Shown here: positions 9,020-17,994 of the stretch, piece after piece
Layout: each line of letters starts with the position of its first letter
Numbering within the stretch: the stretch's first letter is position 1
Origin: Flavobacteriaceae bacterium
GTDB lineage: Bacteria; Bacteroidota; Bacteroidia; Flavobacteriales; Flavobacteriaceae
Direction: 5' to 3'
Length of the DNA: 64,000 nucleotides
Assembly (NCBI GenBank): GCA_018402385.1
Contig: JAGYJA010000006.1
Location: 273,415-337,414, forward strand
The notes under the pieces: generated by a model
Seen by the model: only the letters and a program-made list of their open reading frames with translations
Databases searched by the model: none
Told to the model about the DNA's origin: nothing
Translations under genes and position numbers: made by a program

Positions 9020-10072
9020 ATGATGAAAAATATTTTAATTACAGGAGGAGCAGGTTTTATTGGATCTCATGTGGTGCGTTTGTTTGTTAACAACTATCCT
9101 GATTATCACATTTATAATTTGGATGCACTTACTTATGCTGGAAACCTTGAAAATTTAAAAGACGTTGAAGCCGCTTCAAATTATACTTTTTTAAAAGCAG
9201 ACATCAACGATTCTGAAGGAATCCTAAACCTATTTCAAAAATATCGATTTGACAGTGTGATTCATCTCGCTGCAGAATCGCATGTAGATCGCTCAATTAC
9301 AGATCCATTGTCCTTTTTAAAAACCAATATATTTGGAACCGTAAACTTGCTGAATGCCGCAAAAGAAGTATGGAAAGATGATTTTGAAACCAAATTATTT
9401 TACCACATAAGTACAGATGAAGTTTATGGCACACTTGGAGAAACTGGACTTTTTACCGAAAAAACCTCTTATGATCCCAATTCGCCTTATTCAGCATCCA
9501 AAGCAAGTTCAGACCATTTTGTGAGAGCTTATGGAGAGACCTATGGACTTCCATATATCATATCAAACTGTTCAAACAATTATGGGCCCAACCAGTTTCC
9601 GGAAAAATTAATTCCCCTTTTTATCAATAATATCATTGAAAAAAGACCCCTTCCGGTTTATGGAGATGGAAATTATACCCGGGATTGGTTGTATGTTATT
9701 GATCATGCTACTGCTATTGATTTGGCATTTCATAAGGGAAAGAAGAAGGAAACATACAATATTGGGGGATTTAACGAGTGGAAAAACATCGATTTGGTAA
9801 AACTACTTTGTAGCCTGATGGACGAGAAATTGAACACACCAGAAAGGAGTTCAGAACAATTGATTACTTTTGTTAAAGACAGACCCGGTCATGATTTGCG
9901 TTATGCAATTGATGCTTCAAAGATAAATGCGGATTTAGGTTGGAAGCCCTCTTTAACGTTTGAGGAAGGACTTTCAAATACAATAGATTGGTACTTAACT
10001 AACAAGAATTGGTTAAAAAATGTAACCTCAGGCGCTTATCAGGAATATTATAAAAATCAATATAAAAAGTAA
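9020..10072 (+). CDS. rfbB: dTDP-glucose 4,6-dehydratase RfbB
   Basis: A 350-residue SDR with GGAGFIGSHVVR at the N-terminus, HLAAESHVDRSI, the dehydratase active-site STDEVYG (Thr-Asp-Glu triad), Tyr-x3-Lys in PYSASKASSDH and SNNYGPNQFPEKLIP. This combination is diagnostic for RfbB/RmlB, which converts dTDP-glucose into dTDP-4-keto-6-deoxyglucose using bound NAD+. It begins 2 bp after the epimerase gene and ends 6 bp before rfbA, so the three are one operon. The partner genes rfbC and rfbD that would complete dTDP-rhamnose synthesis are not in this operon. Confidence 0.95.
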   Translation: MMKNILITGGAGFIGSHVVRLFVNNYPDYHIYNLDALTYAGNLENLKDVEAASNYTFLKADINDSEGILNLFQKYRFDSVIHLAAESHVDRSITDPLSFLKTNIFGTVNLLNAAKEVWKDDFETKLFYHISTDEVYGTLGETGLFTEKTSYDPNSPYSASKASSDHFVRAYGETYGLPYIISNCSNNYGPNQFPEKLIPLFINNIIEKRPLPVYGDGNYTRDWLYVIDHATAIDLAFHKGKKKETYNIGGFNEWKNIDLVKLLCSLMDEKLNTPERSSEQLITFVKDRPGHDLRYAIDASKINADLGWKPSLTFEEGLSNTIDWYLTNKNWLKNVTSGAYQEYYKNQYKK

Positions 10073-10078
10073 ATAATA

Positions 10079-10951
10079 ATGAAGGGAATCATTTTAGCAG
10101 GAGGAGCCGGAACACGATTGCATCCATTAACTCAAGTAGTTTCCAAGCAATTACTTCCTGTTTATGATAAACCCATGATTTATTATCCACTTTCGGTGTT
10201 GCTTTTAGCAGACATCAAAGAAATTCTAATCATATCAACCCCACAGGATTTACCAAATTTTCAAAAATTATTAGGCGATGGAAGTCGGCTAGGGATTTCT
10301 ATTTCTTATGCAGAACAGCCTTCACCAGACGGTTTGGCACAGGCATTCATCATTGGAGAAAAATTTATTGGTGAGGAGGATGTATGTTTGATTTTAGGAG
10401 ATAATATCTTTTTTGGAGCCGGTTTTCAAAAACTTCTTGCTGAAGCAAAACAACAAGCAGTGCAGCAACAAAATGCAACTGTTTTTGGCTACTATGTAGA
10501 TGATCCTGAGCGCTATGGCGTAGCAGAATTTGATGAAGCCGGGCAAGTTTTAAGTATCGAAGAAAAACCTTTACAACCTAAAAGTAATTATGCTGTTGTG
10601 GGACTTTATTTTTATCCAAACTCAGTGATCGAAATTGCTAAAGCCGTGAAACCTTCTGCAAGAGGAGAATTAGAAATCACCGCTGTAAATGAAGCCTTTC
10701 TCAAAAAAGAAGAACTTAAAATGCAAATCATGAGCAGAGGTTATGCCTGGCTCGATACCGGTACTCACGAAGCACTCACTGAAGCAACAGAATTTGTAAA
10801 AACTATTGAAAAAAGAACCGGTTTAAAAATTGGATGCATAGAAGAGGTAGCTTTTAGAAAAGGTTTCATTAATAAAAACCAATTGCAGGAAATCGCAAAA
10901 CCACTTGAAAAAAGTGGCTATGGTTCTTACCTAAACAAATTGCTTCGTTAA
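10079..10951 (+). CDS. rfbA: Glucose-1-phosphate thymidylyltransferase RfbA
   Basis: A 290-residue nucleotidyltransferase with the N-terminal signature [30 protein letters not shown], the metal-binding LGDNIFFG and the [13 protein letters not shown] loop. These are the RfbA/RmlA motifs. It makes dTDP-glucose from dTTP and glucose-1-phosphate, feeding RfbB encoded directly upstream. Length and ends match the family. It is the last clear sugar-nucleotide gene of this locus; the next gene is an unrelated SDR 82 bp downstream. Confidence 0.95.
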   Translation: MKGIILAGGAGTRLHPLTQVVSKQLLPVYDKPMIYYPLSVLLLADIKEILIISTPQDLPNFQKLLGDGSRLGISISYAEQPSPDGLAQAFIIGEKFIGEEDVCLILGDNIFFGAGFQKLLAEAKQQAVQQQNATVFGYYVDDPERYGVAEFDEAGQVLSIEEKPLQPKSNYAVVGLYFYPNSVIEIAKAVKPSARGELEITAVNEAFLKKEELKMQIMSRGYAWLDTGTHEALTEATEFVKTIEKRTGLKIGCIEEVAFRKGFINKNQLQEIAKPLEKSGYGSYLNKLLR

Positions 10952-11033
10952 TCTTTCCCAAGAGCTGTTAAACCTTCTTTAAAAATTAGTTTCCAAATAC
11001 TGAAAAATGTATTTTAGAAGAAAAAATTGAGGC

Positions 11034-11936
11034 ATGAGAGTTTTAGTAACAGGAGCGACAGGACTTATTGGAAAAGAATTGGTAAAACAATGCTTAAAAC
11101 ACCAAATTAAAGTAAACTATCTTACGACTTCAAAAAATAAAATTGAAGAAAAAGATAATTATAAGGGATTTTATTGGAACCCAAGACAAGGAGAAATTGA
11201 TATAAATGCAATTCGTGGAGTTCATGCAATTATTCATCTTGCCGGTGCCACAATCGCAAAAAGATGGACAAGTGACTACAAAACGGAAATATTGGAAAGC
11301 AGGGTGCTTACAGGAAACTTACTCTTCAATACCCTTCATAAGAATGAGCATACTGTTAAACATTTTATTTCTTCCAGCGGTGTAAATGTTTACCCAAGTG
11401 ATTATAATGAATTATACAGGGAAGATTTTAAGGGTATAGATAACTCTTTTCTGGGAAATGTTGTAGTAAGCTGGGAGGAAGTGGCTGATAAATTCAACCA
11501 CCTGAACTTAAAAGTCTCAAAAATAAGAACAGGAATGGTACTCGATAAAGAAGAAGGTGCACTGCCACAAATCATAAAGCCGATAAAATTTGGTGTTGGT
11601 GCTGCTCTTGGAAGTGGCAAGCAATGGCAATCCTGGATTCATATCAAGGACATAGCTGGAATTTATTTACATGTTTTAACTTCAAATCTAGAAGGAACTT
11701 TTAATGCCGTAGCCCCTGAGCCAGTTACAAATTCAGAAATGACAAAAGTGCTTGCAAAACATTTAAATAAACCACTCTTTTTACCGAACATACCTGAGTT
11801 TGCTTTAAAATTAATTTTAGGAGAGATGGCAACGCTATTGACATCCAGTCAAAAAGTAAGTTCTCAAAAAATAGAAAAAACAGGATTCACTTTTGATTAT
11901 CCTACCTTAAACAAAGCAATTCAAGATATATTGTAA
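11034..11936 (+). CDS. TIGR01777-type SDR epimerase family protein (YfcH-like)
   Basis: A 300-residue atypical SDR with an N-terminal GATGLIGKELV nucleotide-binding loop, LAGATIAKRWT, SSSGVNVYP, and SWIHIKDIAGIY. The C-terminal GEMATLLTSSQKV is the conserved end of the YfcH/TIGR01777 family. The biochemical role of this family is unknown; members are predicted NAD(P)-dependent sugar or nucleotide epimerases, and plant relatives act in cell division. It follows rfbA by 82 bp and is convergent with the YceI gene, sharing a bidirectional terminator. Membership of the polysaccharide pathway is possible but not shown. Confidence 0.82.
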   Translation: MRVLVTGATGLIGKELVKQCLKHQIKVNYLTTSKNKIEEKDNYKGFYWNPRQGEIDINAIRGVHAIIHLAGATIAKRWTSDYKTEILESRVLTGNLLFNTLHKNEHTVKHFISSSGVNVYPSDYNELYREDFKGIDNSFLGNVVVSWEEVADKFNHLNLKVSKIRTGMVLDKEEGALPQIIKPIKFGVGAALGSGKQWQSWIHIKDIAGIYLHVLTSNLEGTFNAVAPEPVTNSEMTKVLAKHLNKPLFLPNIPEFALKLILGEMATLLTSSQKVSSQKIEKTGFTFDYPTLNKAIQDIL

Positions 11937-11941
11937 CAAAA

Positions 11942-11972
11942 AAACACCCACTAGGGAGTGAGTGTTTTTTCT
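11942..11972. terminator. Bidirectional terminator between convergent genes
   Basis: An imperfect hairpin, ACACCCACT / GAGTGAGTGT around a short loop, is flanked by A7 on the left and T6 on the right. It therefore reads as a rho-independent terminator from both sides, for the SDR gene (plus) and the YceI gene (minus). Confidence 0.8.
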
Positions 11973-11990
11973 TTTTTGTATTTAAAATAA

Positions 11991-12665
11991 TTAAGCTTTA
12001 TCAGCTTCCAGATAAACGGTTAACTTGATATCATCATAAATTACTTTATCACCAATATTTGGGAAAAAAGATTTTGATCTAAAGTTGATGTCCCATTCCG
12101 TTCTGTCAATTTCAAACTCCTCAGACTGAAGAATCATTTTATCACCATCTAAGGACATATTGACCGGTAATTTTACATTTCTGGTTGTTTCTAAAAGAGT
12201 AAGATTACCTTGCATCCAGGTTTTTCCATCTGCCACTTCCATCCCAGTTACTACAAAGCTTCCTCTGGGATATTTATTGATGTTGAAAAAGTCCCCTTCT
12301 TGACCTTCAACGGTTCCTTTCAAATGAGCTTCTAAATTTGCTTTTCCATCACCTTCAAGGTCTGTAACAGTAATCGTGCTCATGTCAATAACAAACTCTC
12401 CACCTTTAATTTCGTTGTTTTCATTTAGGTTAATATAGCCTTTTGCAATGTTGAGGTACCCGGTATGGTTACCAGTTAATTTACCGGCTTCCCATTCAAT
12501 TTGTGAGCCATCTGCATCGGCTATATAAGTTGTTACATCAGAAGATGCTTCCATTTTTTCTTGGACGTCACCGGTTTCTGATTTTTTTTCTTTATCCCCT
12601 TTGCAGGATATCGCAAAGACTGCAATGATGGAAAGAATTGTTACTTTTAAAATGTTTTGTTTCAT
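11991..12665 (-). CDS. YceI-family periplasmic lipoprotein
   Basis: A 224-residue protein with a lipoprotein signal ending AVFAISC (Cys21 lipidated) and then a charged linker. The YceI lipocalin-like domain includes GSQIEWEAGKLTGNHTGYL, FVIDMSTITVTDLEG, a FFNINKYPRGSF strand and DRTEWDINFRS. YceI barrels bind long polyprenoid or lipid molecules in the periplasm; the ligand here is unknown. It is a single gene, divergent from grpE with about 157 bp between starts, which leaves room for separate promoters. Confidence 0.9.
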   Translation of the reverse strand: MKQNILKVTILSIIAVFAISCKGDKEKKSETGDVQEKMEASSDVTTYIADADGSQIEWEAGKLTGNHTGYLNIAKGYINLNENNEIKGGEFVIDMSTITVTDLEGDGKANLEAHLKGTVEGQEGDFFNINKYPRGSFVVTGMEVADGKTWMQGNLTLLETTRNVKLPVNMSLDGDKMILQSEEFEIDRTEWDINFRSKSFFPNIGDKVIYDDIKLTVYLEADKA

Positions 12666-12753
12666 GGTTTGTGTTAATTTTTGATTTGTTTACAAATTTA
12701 CTAGTCATACATTTAAAATATCTTAAAATCATATTAAAAAAAGCAATGACATT

Positions 12754-12785
12754 TTGACACAAATCGCCTTATGGCAGTACTTTTG
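12754..12785 (+). promoter_or_regulatory. grpE promoter candidate
   Basis: TTGACA at 12754-12759 and TACTTTTG at 12778-12785 are separated by 21 bases after TTG, fitting the flavobacterial TTG / TAnnTTTG promoter. The start would fall 30-40 bp before the grpE ATG. The same stretch also contains TGGCA (12772-12776), ten bases ahead of a TTG, which resembles part of a sigma-54 -24/-12 element but lacks the GC at -12. Confidence 0.5.
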
Positions 12786-12822
12786 TAATACACATTGAAA
12801 TTAAAAATTCAAATTTTTATAA

Positions 12823-13365
12823 ATGAGTAAAAAAGAAACAACAACATCTTCAATATCGTCAAAATCTAATGACAAGAAGATGGATAAGATTGATAAAAAA
12901 ATTGAACAGTTGGAAGACAATATCAATGCTTTGGAGGAAGAAGTCAAGCTCGAAAGAGAAAAGTTTTTAAGACTTTTTGCTGAATTTGAAAATTATAAAA
13001 AGCGAACATCAAAAGAGCGCATAGATCTTTTTAAAACTGCCGGACAAGAAGTTCTGACTTCTATGCTGCCGGTTTTAGATGATTTTGACAGAGCGCTCAT
13101 TGAATTAAAAAAAGGGGAAGATGACACGCTCTTTCAAGGAGTGACTTTAATTCATAACAAATTAAAAGAAACTTTAAAATCCAAAGGGCTCCATTATTTT
13201 GAAGTCAAAGAAGGTGATACTTTTGACTCAGAAACCCACGAAGCCATTACACAAATTCCTGCTCCCTCAGAAGAGTTGAAAGGAAAAATAATTGATATTC
13301 TTGAAAAAGGATATCAATTGGGTGATAAGATAATTCGCTATCCAAAAGTTGTTATAGGTCATTAA
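12823..13365 (+). CDS. grpE: Nucleotide exchange factor GrpE
   Basis: A 180-residue protein: a charged N-terminal region, then a long coiled coil (about residues 25-65, rich in Glu/Lys/Leu), then the beta domain. Characteristic segments are FAEFENYKKRTSKER, LPVLDDFDRAL and FDSETHEAI, with the end GDKIIRYPKVVIG. GrpE dimers release ADP from DnaK and act as the thermosensor of the chaperone cycle. dnaJ follows after a 161-bp gap that holds an inverted repeat; dnaK is not in the window. Confidence 0.95.
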   Translation: MSKKETTTSSISSKSNDKKMDKIDKKIEQLEDNINALEEEVKLEREKFLRLFAEFENYKKRTSKERIDLFKTAGQEVLTSMLPVLDDFDRALIELKKGEDDTLFQGVTLIHNKLKETLKSKGLHYFEVKEGDTFDSETHEAITQIPAPSEELKGKIIDILEKGYQLGDKIIRYPKVVIGH

Positions 13366-13441
13366 AATAAACTCTGATTTATGAAATTTCCATTCGCAAT
13401 TATTTCAAACTCGCCGAAAATCAATAAGTGGATAGAACTCC

Positions 13442-13496
13442 TGCCCGACCGGCTTGCGCTTTAAAGCTTCTTGCGGCAAAGTGGTAAAGGCAGGTC
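13442..13496. repeat. REP-like inverted repeat between grpE and dnaJ
   Basis: CCTGCC and GGCAGG at the two ends enclose about 40 bases that include the perfect palindrome GCTTTAAAGC. It lies in the grpE-dnaJ gap and could be transcribed as a hairpin, perhaps uncoupling the levels of the two chaperone genes. CCTGCC/GGCAGG hairpins also occur at 53689-53712. Confidence 0.6.
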
Positions 13497-13526
13497 TGAC
13501 CTGTAAAAATCAGTAAATACAAACAG

Positions 13527-14654
13527 ATGAAAGAAGATTATTATAACATATTAGGCATAGATAAAAGCGCTACTGCTGCAGAAATAAAAAAGGCCTATCG
13601 AAAAAAGGCTATTGAGTATCACCCTGACAAAAATCCCGGTGATGCCAAGGCAGAGGAAATGTTCAAAAAGGCAGCTGAAGCTTATGAGGTTTTAAGTGAC
13701 CCCAATAAAAAAGCGCGTTATGATCAATATGGTCATCAAGCCTTTGATGGTTCCGGTGGATTTAGCGGTGGCGGTATGAATATGGAAGATATTTTTAGCC
13801 AATTTGGAGACATCTTTGGAGGTGCTTTTGGCGGCGGCGGCGGCGGCTTTTCTGGATTTTCCGGGTTTAGTGGAGGAGGTCAACGCAGAATGAAAGGAAG
13901 CAACCTGCGCATAAGAGTTTCACTTTCACTTGAAGAAATTGCAAATGGTGTTGAGAAAAAAATAAAAGTAAAACGTAAAAAACAAGCACAAGGCACCACT
14001 TATAAAACCTGTTCAACTTGTAATGGAAGTGGTCAGGTAACGCGTATTACAAACACCATATTGGGAAGAATGCAAACATCGTCTCCTTGTCCGTCTTGTG
14101 GCGGTTCGGGTCAAATTATTGATTCAAAACCACCCAATGCAGATGCCAGTGGAATGCTGCTAACCGAGGAAACAATTTCCGTTAAAATTCCTGCGGGAGT
14201 GGTTGATGGAATGCAACTAAAAGTTTCCGGAAAAGGAAATGAAGCGCCCGGCAATGGTATTGCAGGTGATTTACTTGTTGCCATTGAGGAAAAAGCACAC
14301 CCCACATTGCAAAGAGAAGGCGATAACCTGCATTATGATCTTTACATCAGTTTTTCTGAAGCAGCCCTTGGAACATCTAAAGAAATAGATACAGTCACCG
14401 GAAAAGTGAGAATTAAAATAGATGAAGGAGTTCAAAGTGGCAAAATTTTAAGATTGAGAAATAAAGGAATACCCAGCATTAATGGTTATGGTTCCGGAGA
14501 CCTTTTGGTTCACGTAAATGTATGGACGCCAAAATCACTTTCGAAGGAACAAAAAGAGTTTTTTGAAAAAATGGCAAACGACCCAAACTTTACACCAAAG
14601 CCGGAAAATGACGATAAATCATTTTTTGAAAAAGTAAAGGATATGTTTTCTTAA
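13527..14654 (+). CDS. dnaJ: Chaperone DnaJ with reduced zinc domain
   Basis: A 375-residue Hsp40. The J domain (residues 1-70) includes YHPDKNPGD with the essential His-Pro-Asp, followed by a Gly/Phe-rich linker (about 75-125, FGGGGGGFSGFSGFSGGG). The central region carries only two CxxCxGxG motifs (CSTCNGSG and CPSCGGSG) instead of the four of classical type I DnaJ, so it can bind one zinc at most. The C-terminal substrate-binding domains are normal (IPAGVVDGMQLKVSGKG, DLLVHVNVWTP). It stimulates DnaK ATPase and delivers unfolded clients. The reduced zinc region appears to be a flavobacterial trait, as far as I recall. Confidence 0.93.
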   Translation: MKEDYYNILGIDKSATAAEIKKAYRKKAIEYHPDKNPGDAKAEEMFKKAAEAYEVLSDPNKKARYDQYGHQAFDGSGGFSGGGMNMEDIFSQFGDIFGGAFGGGGGGFSGFSGFSGGGQRRMKGSNLRIRVSLSLEEIANGVEKKIKVKRKKQAQGTTYKTCSTCNGSGQVTRITNTILGRMQTSSPCPSCGGSGQIIDSKPPNADASGMLLTEETISVKIPAGVVDGMQLKVSGKGNEAPGNGIAGDLLVAIEEKAHPTLQREGDNLHYDLYISFSEAALGTSKEIDTVTGKVRIKIDEGVQSGKILRLRNKGIPSINGYGSGDLLVHVNVWTPKSLSKEQKEFFEKMANDPNFTPKPENDDKSFFEKVKDMFS

Positions 14655-14690
14655 ACTATCTGAGTTTAATTTTTTATTGTTATATTTGTT

Positions 14691-14720
14691 TATGGTTAAT
14701 TTTAATTAACCATATTTTTC
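14691..14720 (+). terminator. Terminator after dnaJ
   Basis: TATGGTTAAT and ATTAACCATA form a perfect 10-bp stem around TTTA, followed by a T-rich run (TTTTTCTTTTTC). It ends 60 bp after the dnaJ stop codon. Confidence 0.75.
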
Positions 14721-14747
14721 TTTTTCATAGCAATTTTTTTTCCCATC

Positions 14748-14785
14748 CTATAGTTCCTTTAACTTAGGGTGGGTTTTGTTTTTTA
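14748..14785 (+). terminator. Possible second terminator before the ABC exporter operon
   Basis: CCCATCCT pairs with AGGGTGGG (one G-U pair) across a loop of about 16 bases, followed by TTTTGTTTTTT. It may be a back-up terminator for the grpE-dnaJ unit. Confidence 0.55.
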
Positions 14786-14848
14786 ACCATAAATATTTTG
14801 TAACAGATTTAAAAATAATCATACAAATAGCTTCAAACAATCAACTTC

Positions 14849-15775
14849 ATGAGTAACATTTTAGTAGCCAATCAAGTCACAAAAAACTATGGAAACTTCA
14901 CGGCTTTAAATTCGATTTCTATCGAAGTGCCAACTGGAAGTATTTTTGGACTTTTAGGTCCCAATGGAGCCGGAAAAACTACATTCATACGCATCATTAA
15001 CCAAATTACAATGCCAGACTCCGGCACCGTTTTTCTCGATGGAGAAGCACTTCAGCCACACCACATTCAGCAAATTGGCTACTTGCCCGAAGAAAGAGGA
15101 CTTTACAAATCAATGAAAGTGGGTGAGCAGGCGTTGTATCTGGCACAGCTAAAAGGACTTTCTAAATCCCAGGCAAAACAAAGACTCAAATATTGGTTTG
15201 ACAGACTCGATATCGGAAACTGGTGGGATAAAAAAATAGAAGAACTCTCCAAAGGTATGGCTCAAAAAGTGCAATTTATTGTAACTGTTTTGCACGAACC
15301 CAAACTGCTCATTTTTGATGAACCCTTCAGTGGGTTTGACCCGGTAAATGCCAACTTGATAAAAGATGAAATCCTCGAACTCAGAAATCAAGGAGCAACC
15401 ATCATTTTCTCAACTCACAGAATGGAATCTGTTGAAGAACTTTGTGACCACATTGCTTTGATAAACAATGCAAATAAAGTACTTGACGGAAAAGTGACCG
15501 ATATTAAAAAAACATACAAATCAAACACCTTTGAAGTGGGCTTAAAAACAAATGACCCTGAAACGTTAAAAAATGAGTTGACTCAAAAGTTTCAAGTGAC
15601 ACCAGCAACCTTCAAATCGCTGGACGAAGATTTAAAACTTAAAATCAAAATTGATTCCAACGCAAATCCCAATGAGTTAATAAATTATTTAATCACAAAA
15701 GCGCAAATAAATCATTTTGTAGAAGTGATTCCTAGTGTTAATGATATATTTATTCAAACTGTTTCAAATTCTTAA
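14849..15775 (+). CDS. ABC transporter ATP-binding protein (NatA-like)
   Basis: A 308-residue ATPase: Walker A GPNGAGKTT, Q-loop region, signature LSKGMAQKVQ (a variant of LSGGQ), Walker B LLIFDEPFSGFDP and the switch histidine in IIFSTHRME. The C-terminal 90 residues form the extra domain seen in DUF4162-type ATPases. It pairs with the ABC-2 type permease that starts 2 bp after its stop codon. By family the pair exports Na+, drugs or peptides; the substrate cannot be told from sequence. Confidence 0.88.
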   Translation: MSNILVANQVTKNYGNFTALNSISIEVPTGSIFGLLGPNGAGKTTFIRIINQITMPDSGTVFLDGEALQPHHIQQIGYLPEERGLYKSMKVGEQALYLAQLKGLSKSQAKQRLKYWFDRLDIGNWWDKKIEELSKGMAQKVQFIVTVLHEPKLLIFDEPFSGFDPVNANLIKDEILELRNQGATIIFSTHRMESVEELCDHIALINNANKVLDGKVTDIKKTYKSNTFEVGLKTNDPETLKNELTQKFQVTPATFKSLDEDLKLKIKIDSNANPNELINYLITKAQINHFVEVIPSVNDIFIQTVSNS

Positions 15776-15777
15776 AC

Positions 15778-17076
15778 ATGAAAAATTTACGACTCATTAT
15801 AAAACGCGAATTCAACTCCAGAGTGCGGAATAAATCGTTTATCGTCATGACCATTTTAAGCCCGTTAATTTTAGTGGGAATGATTTTTTTAGTGGTTTAT
15901 TTAAGTGGATTAAATAGTGAAGAAGTTAGAACGGTGGCAGTTCTTGACGAAACCCAACTTTTTGTAAAGGCATTTGATGATACTGAAAATTTAAAATTTA
16001 AGCAGTTAACAGACATTGACCTTGAAGCGGCAAAAACCATCAGTGAAACCAGTGAATATCACGGCTTGTTATACATTCCAAAAACACAAGATTTAACCCA
16101 ACTTGATAAAAATATTCAATTCTTTATCGAAGGGTCACCCAGTGTATCAACCATTCAATCCATTGAAAGAAGATTGAATTCAAATCTCACCAATCTCAAA
16201 TTGGAAAACGATGGGGTGGACTTAGTAAAAATTGAAACTTCAAAAACCAATGTGGACATAAAAATTGAAAACTATCAAGGAGAACAAACCTCAAAAATGT
16301 CGAGTTGGATCAAAGCAATTTTTGGTGGTGCTGCGGGTTATTTATTGATGATGTTTATCATTATTTATGGGAATATGGTGATGCGTAGTGTGATTGAAGA
16401 AAAAACAAACCGCATTATTGAAATCATAATCTCCTCTGTAAAACCGTATCATTTGATGATGGGAAAAATTATTGGAACTTCTCTGGCAGGAGTTACTCAA
16501 TTTCTCATTTGGGTGGTTTTGGGAGGAATCCTTATGGTGATTGCAACCAGTGTTTTTGGTCTCAACTTAGAGCCATCAACCATGCCAAGTCAGGAAATGA
16601 TGGATCAAGCGAATGCTTCAGGTATGCAAGCAGTGCTTTATGATATCGCAAGACTACCCATTGCAACATTAATTATTTCCTTTTTGATCTTTTTTATCGG
16701 AGGGTATTTTCTATACAGTTCTATTTATGCAGCGATTGGAGCAGCAGTTGATAATGAAACTGACACCCAGCAATTTATGTTCCCCATAATTATTCCTTTG
16801 ATGCTGGCAATGTATGTTGGTTTTTTTGCTGTGATTGAAAATCCGCACGGTTCTGTTGCTGTCATTTTCTCACACATTCCTCTCACTTCACCCATTGTAA
16901 TGCTTATGCGCATCCCCTTTGGAGTACCTTGGTGGGAAATTTTAATTTCTATGTTGCTCTTATTTGCTACATTTGCTTTGGTCGTTTGGTTTGCCGCAAA
17001 AATTTACCGTGTAGGTATCTTGATGTATGGTAAAAAACCCACTTATAAAGAGTTGTACAAATGGCTGAAATATTAA
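15778..17076 (+). CDS. ABC-2 type permease (NatB-like)
   Basis: A 432-residue membrane protein. One helix lies near the N-terminus (about residues 24-45), a periplasmic domain of about 140 residues follows, then five or six helices in the C-terminal half. The conserved EEKTNRIIEIIISSVKPYHLM motif sits just after the second helix and is typical of ABC-2/NatB permeases, where it contacts the ATPase. It is encoded 2 bp after its ATPase and 7 bp before an MscS gene, so the three form one operon. Together with NatA it probably extrudes ions or small molecules. Confidence 0.87.
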   Translation: MKNLRLIIKREFNSRVRNKSFIVMTILSPLILVGMIFLVVYLSGLNSEEVRTVAVLDETQLFVKAFDDTENLKFKQLTDIDLEAAKTISETSEYHGLLYIPKTQDLTQLDKNIQFFIEGSPSVSTIQSIERRLNSNLTNLKLENDGVDLVKIETSKTNVDIKIENYQGEQTSKMSSWIKAIFGGAAGYLLMMFIIIYGNMVMRSVIEEKTNRIIEIIISSVKPYHLMMGKIIGTSLAGVTQFLIWVVLGGILMVIATSVFGLNLEPSTMPSQEMMDQANASGMQAVLYDIARLPIATLIISFLIFFIGGYFLYSSIYAAIGAAVDNETDTQQFMFPIIIPLMLAMYVGFFAVIENPHGSVAVIFSHIPLTSPIVMLMRIPFGVPWWEILISMLLLFATFALVVWFAAKIYRVGILMYGKKPTYKELYKWLKY

Positions 17077-17083
17077 AAAAATT

Positions 17084-17980
17084 ATGGACAACAAGCTAGA
17101 AAACGTAAAAGATGCTATTCCTGGTACTTTCTGGAACACCTTTAATGATTTTCTTCAACTTGAACTCATTCGCTTTGGTAATGAAAGTAATGCTATTGTT
17201 ATTACAGTAGGACTCCTATTGTTACTGATCACCTCTCTTTTTATTGTAAAAATCATTCTAAGACTCATCCGTAAAGTCTATACCCGTAAACTTGATCCGG
17301 ATGAGAAATTGCGTTTTCTGGGTGCTTTTAATTTTATAGGGTACTTGGTGTACATTCTTGTTTTTGTTTCCGTTTTAAGCTCTGCCGGTATTGATATCAC
17401 ATTGCTATTAACTGCAACTGCTGTGATTTTTATTGGTCTGGGACTTGCGATGCGCGAAATTTTTCAAGACATCATAGGCGGTATTTACATCATCCTTGAT
17501 AAATCTGTCCAGGCAGGAGATATTATTGAAGTCAATGGTATTGTGTGCAAAGTTTTTGATACCAAATTGCGCACCACAAGAGCCGTTTCCAGAGATGAAA
17601 AAGTGATTGTAATTCCCAATCATAAGTTTGTAACAGACAATGTGATTAATTATACCCAAAACTACAAAAATACACGGCAATCAGTTAGTGTAAGAGTTGC
17701 TCTCGATGCAGATGTTGAACTGGTAAAGCAAATTCTCATTGACGCAGCCAAGTCGCAAAAGAAAATACTAAAAACCCATGAACCCTTCGTCTTTTTTGAA
17801 GAATTTGGGGAATATGCCCTTCACTTTGGTATCTATTTTTTTATTTCTGAAAGTTTTATCGAGCCCAGAATAAAAAGTGATTTGCGATTTACAATCGAAA
17901 AAGAATTTAGAAAAAACAAGATTAAATTTCCCTATCCACAACGAGATATTCATATCAAAGAGAATTCAAACTCAAAATAA
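17084..17980 (+). CDS. Mechanosensitive ion channel, MscS family
   Basis: A 298-residue protein with three predicted helices (about residues 36-60, 83-103 and 107-130). The Gly/Ala-rich pore helix reads FIGLGLAMREIFQDIIGG, followed by the beta domain start DKSVQAGDIIEVNG and the strand motif VIVIPNHKFVTDNVINYT. These are MscS hallmarks; the channel opens under membrane tension to release solutes in hypo-osmotic shock. It is co-directional with the ABC pair (7 bp gap) and the response regulator (14 bp gap). Confidence 0.92.
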   Translation: MDNKLENVKDAIPGTFWNTFNDFLQLELIRFGNESNAIVITVGLLLLLITSLFIVKIILRLIRKVYTRKLDPDEKLRFLGAFNFIGYLVYILVFVSVLSSAGIDITLLLTATAVIFIGLGLAMREIFQDIIGGIYIILDKSVQAGDIIEVNGIVCKVFDTKLRTTRAVSRDEKVIVIPNHKFVTDNVINYTQNYKNTRQSVSVRVALDADVELVKQILIDAAKSQKKILKTHEPFVFFEEFGEYALHFGIYFFISESFIEPRIKSDLRFTIEKEFRKNKIKFPYPQRDIHIKENSNSK

Positions 17981-17994
17981 AAAGTATTCACAAC

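Noticed and set aside
13381..13464. 27-codon ORF between grpE and dnaJ
   Set aside because: Ends inside the inverted repeat, has no recognisable features, and is too short to support.
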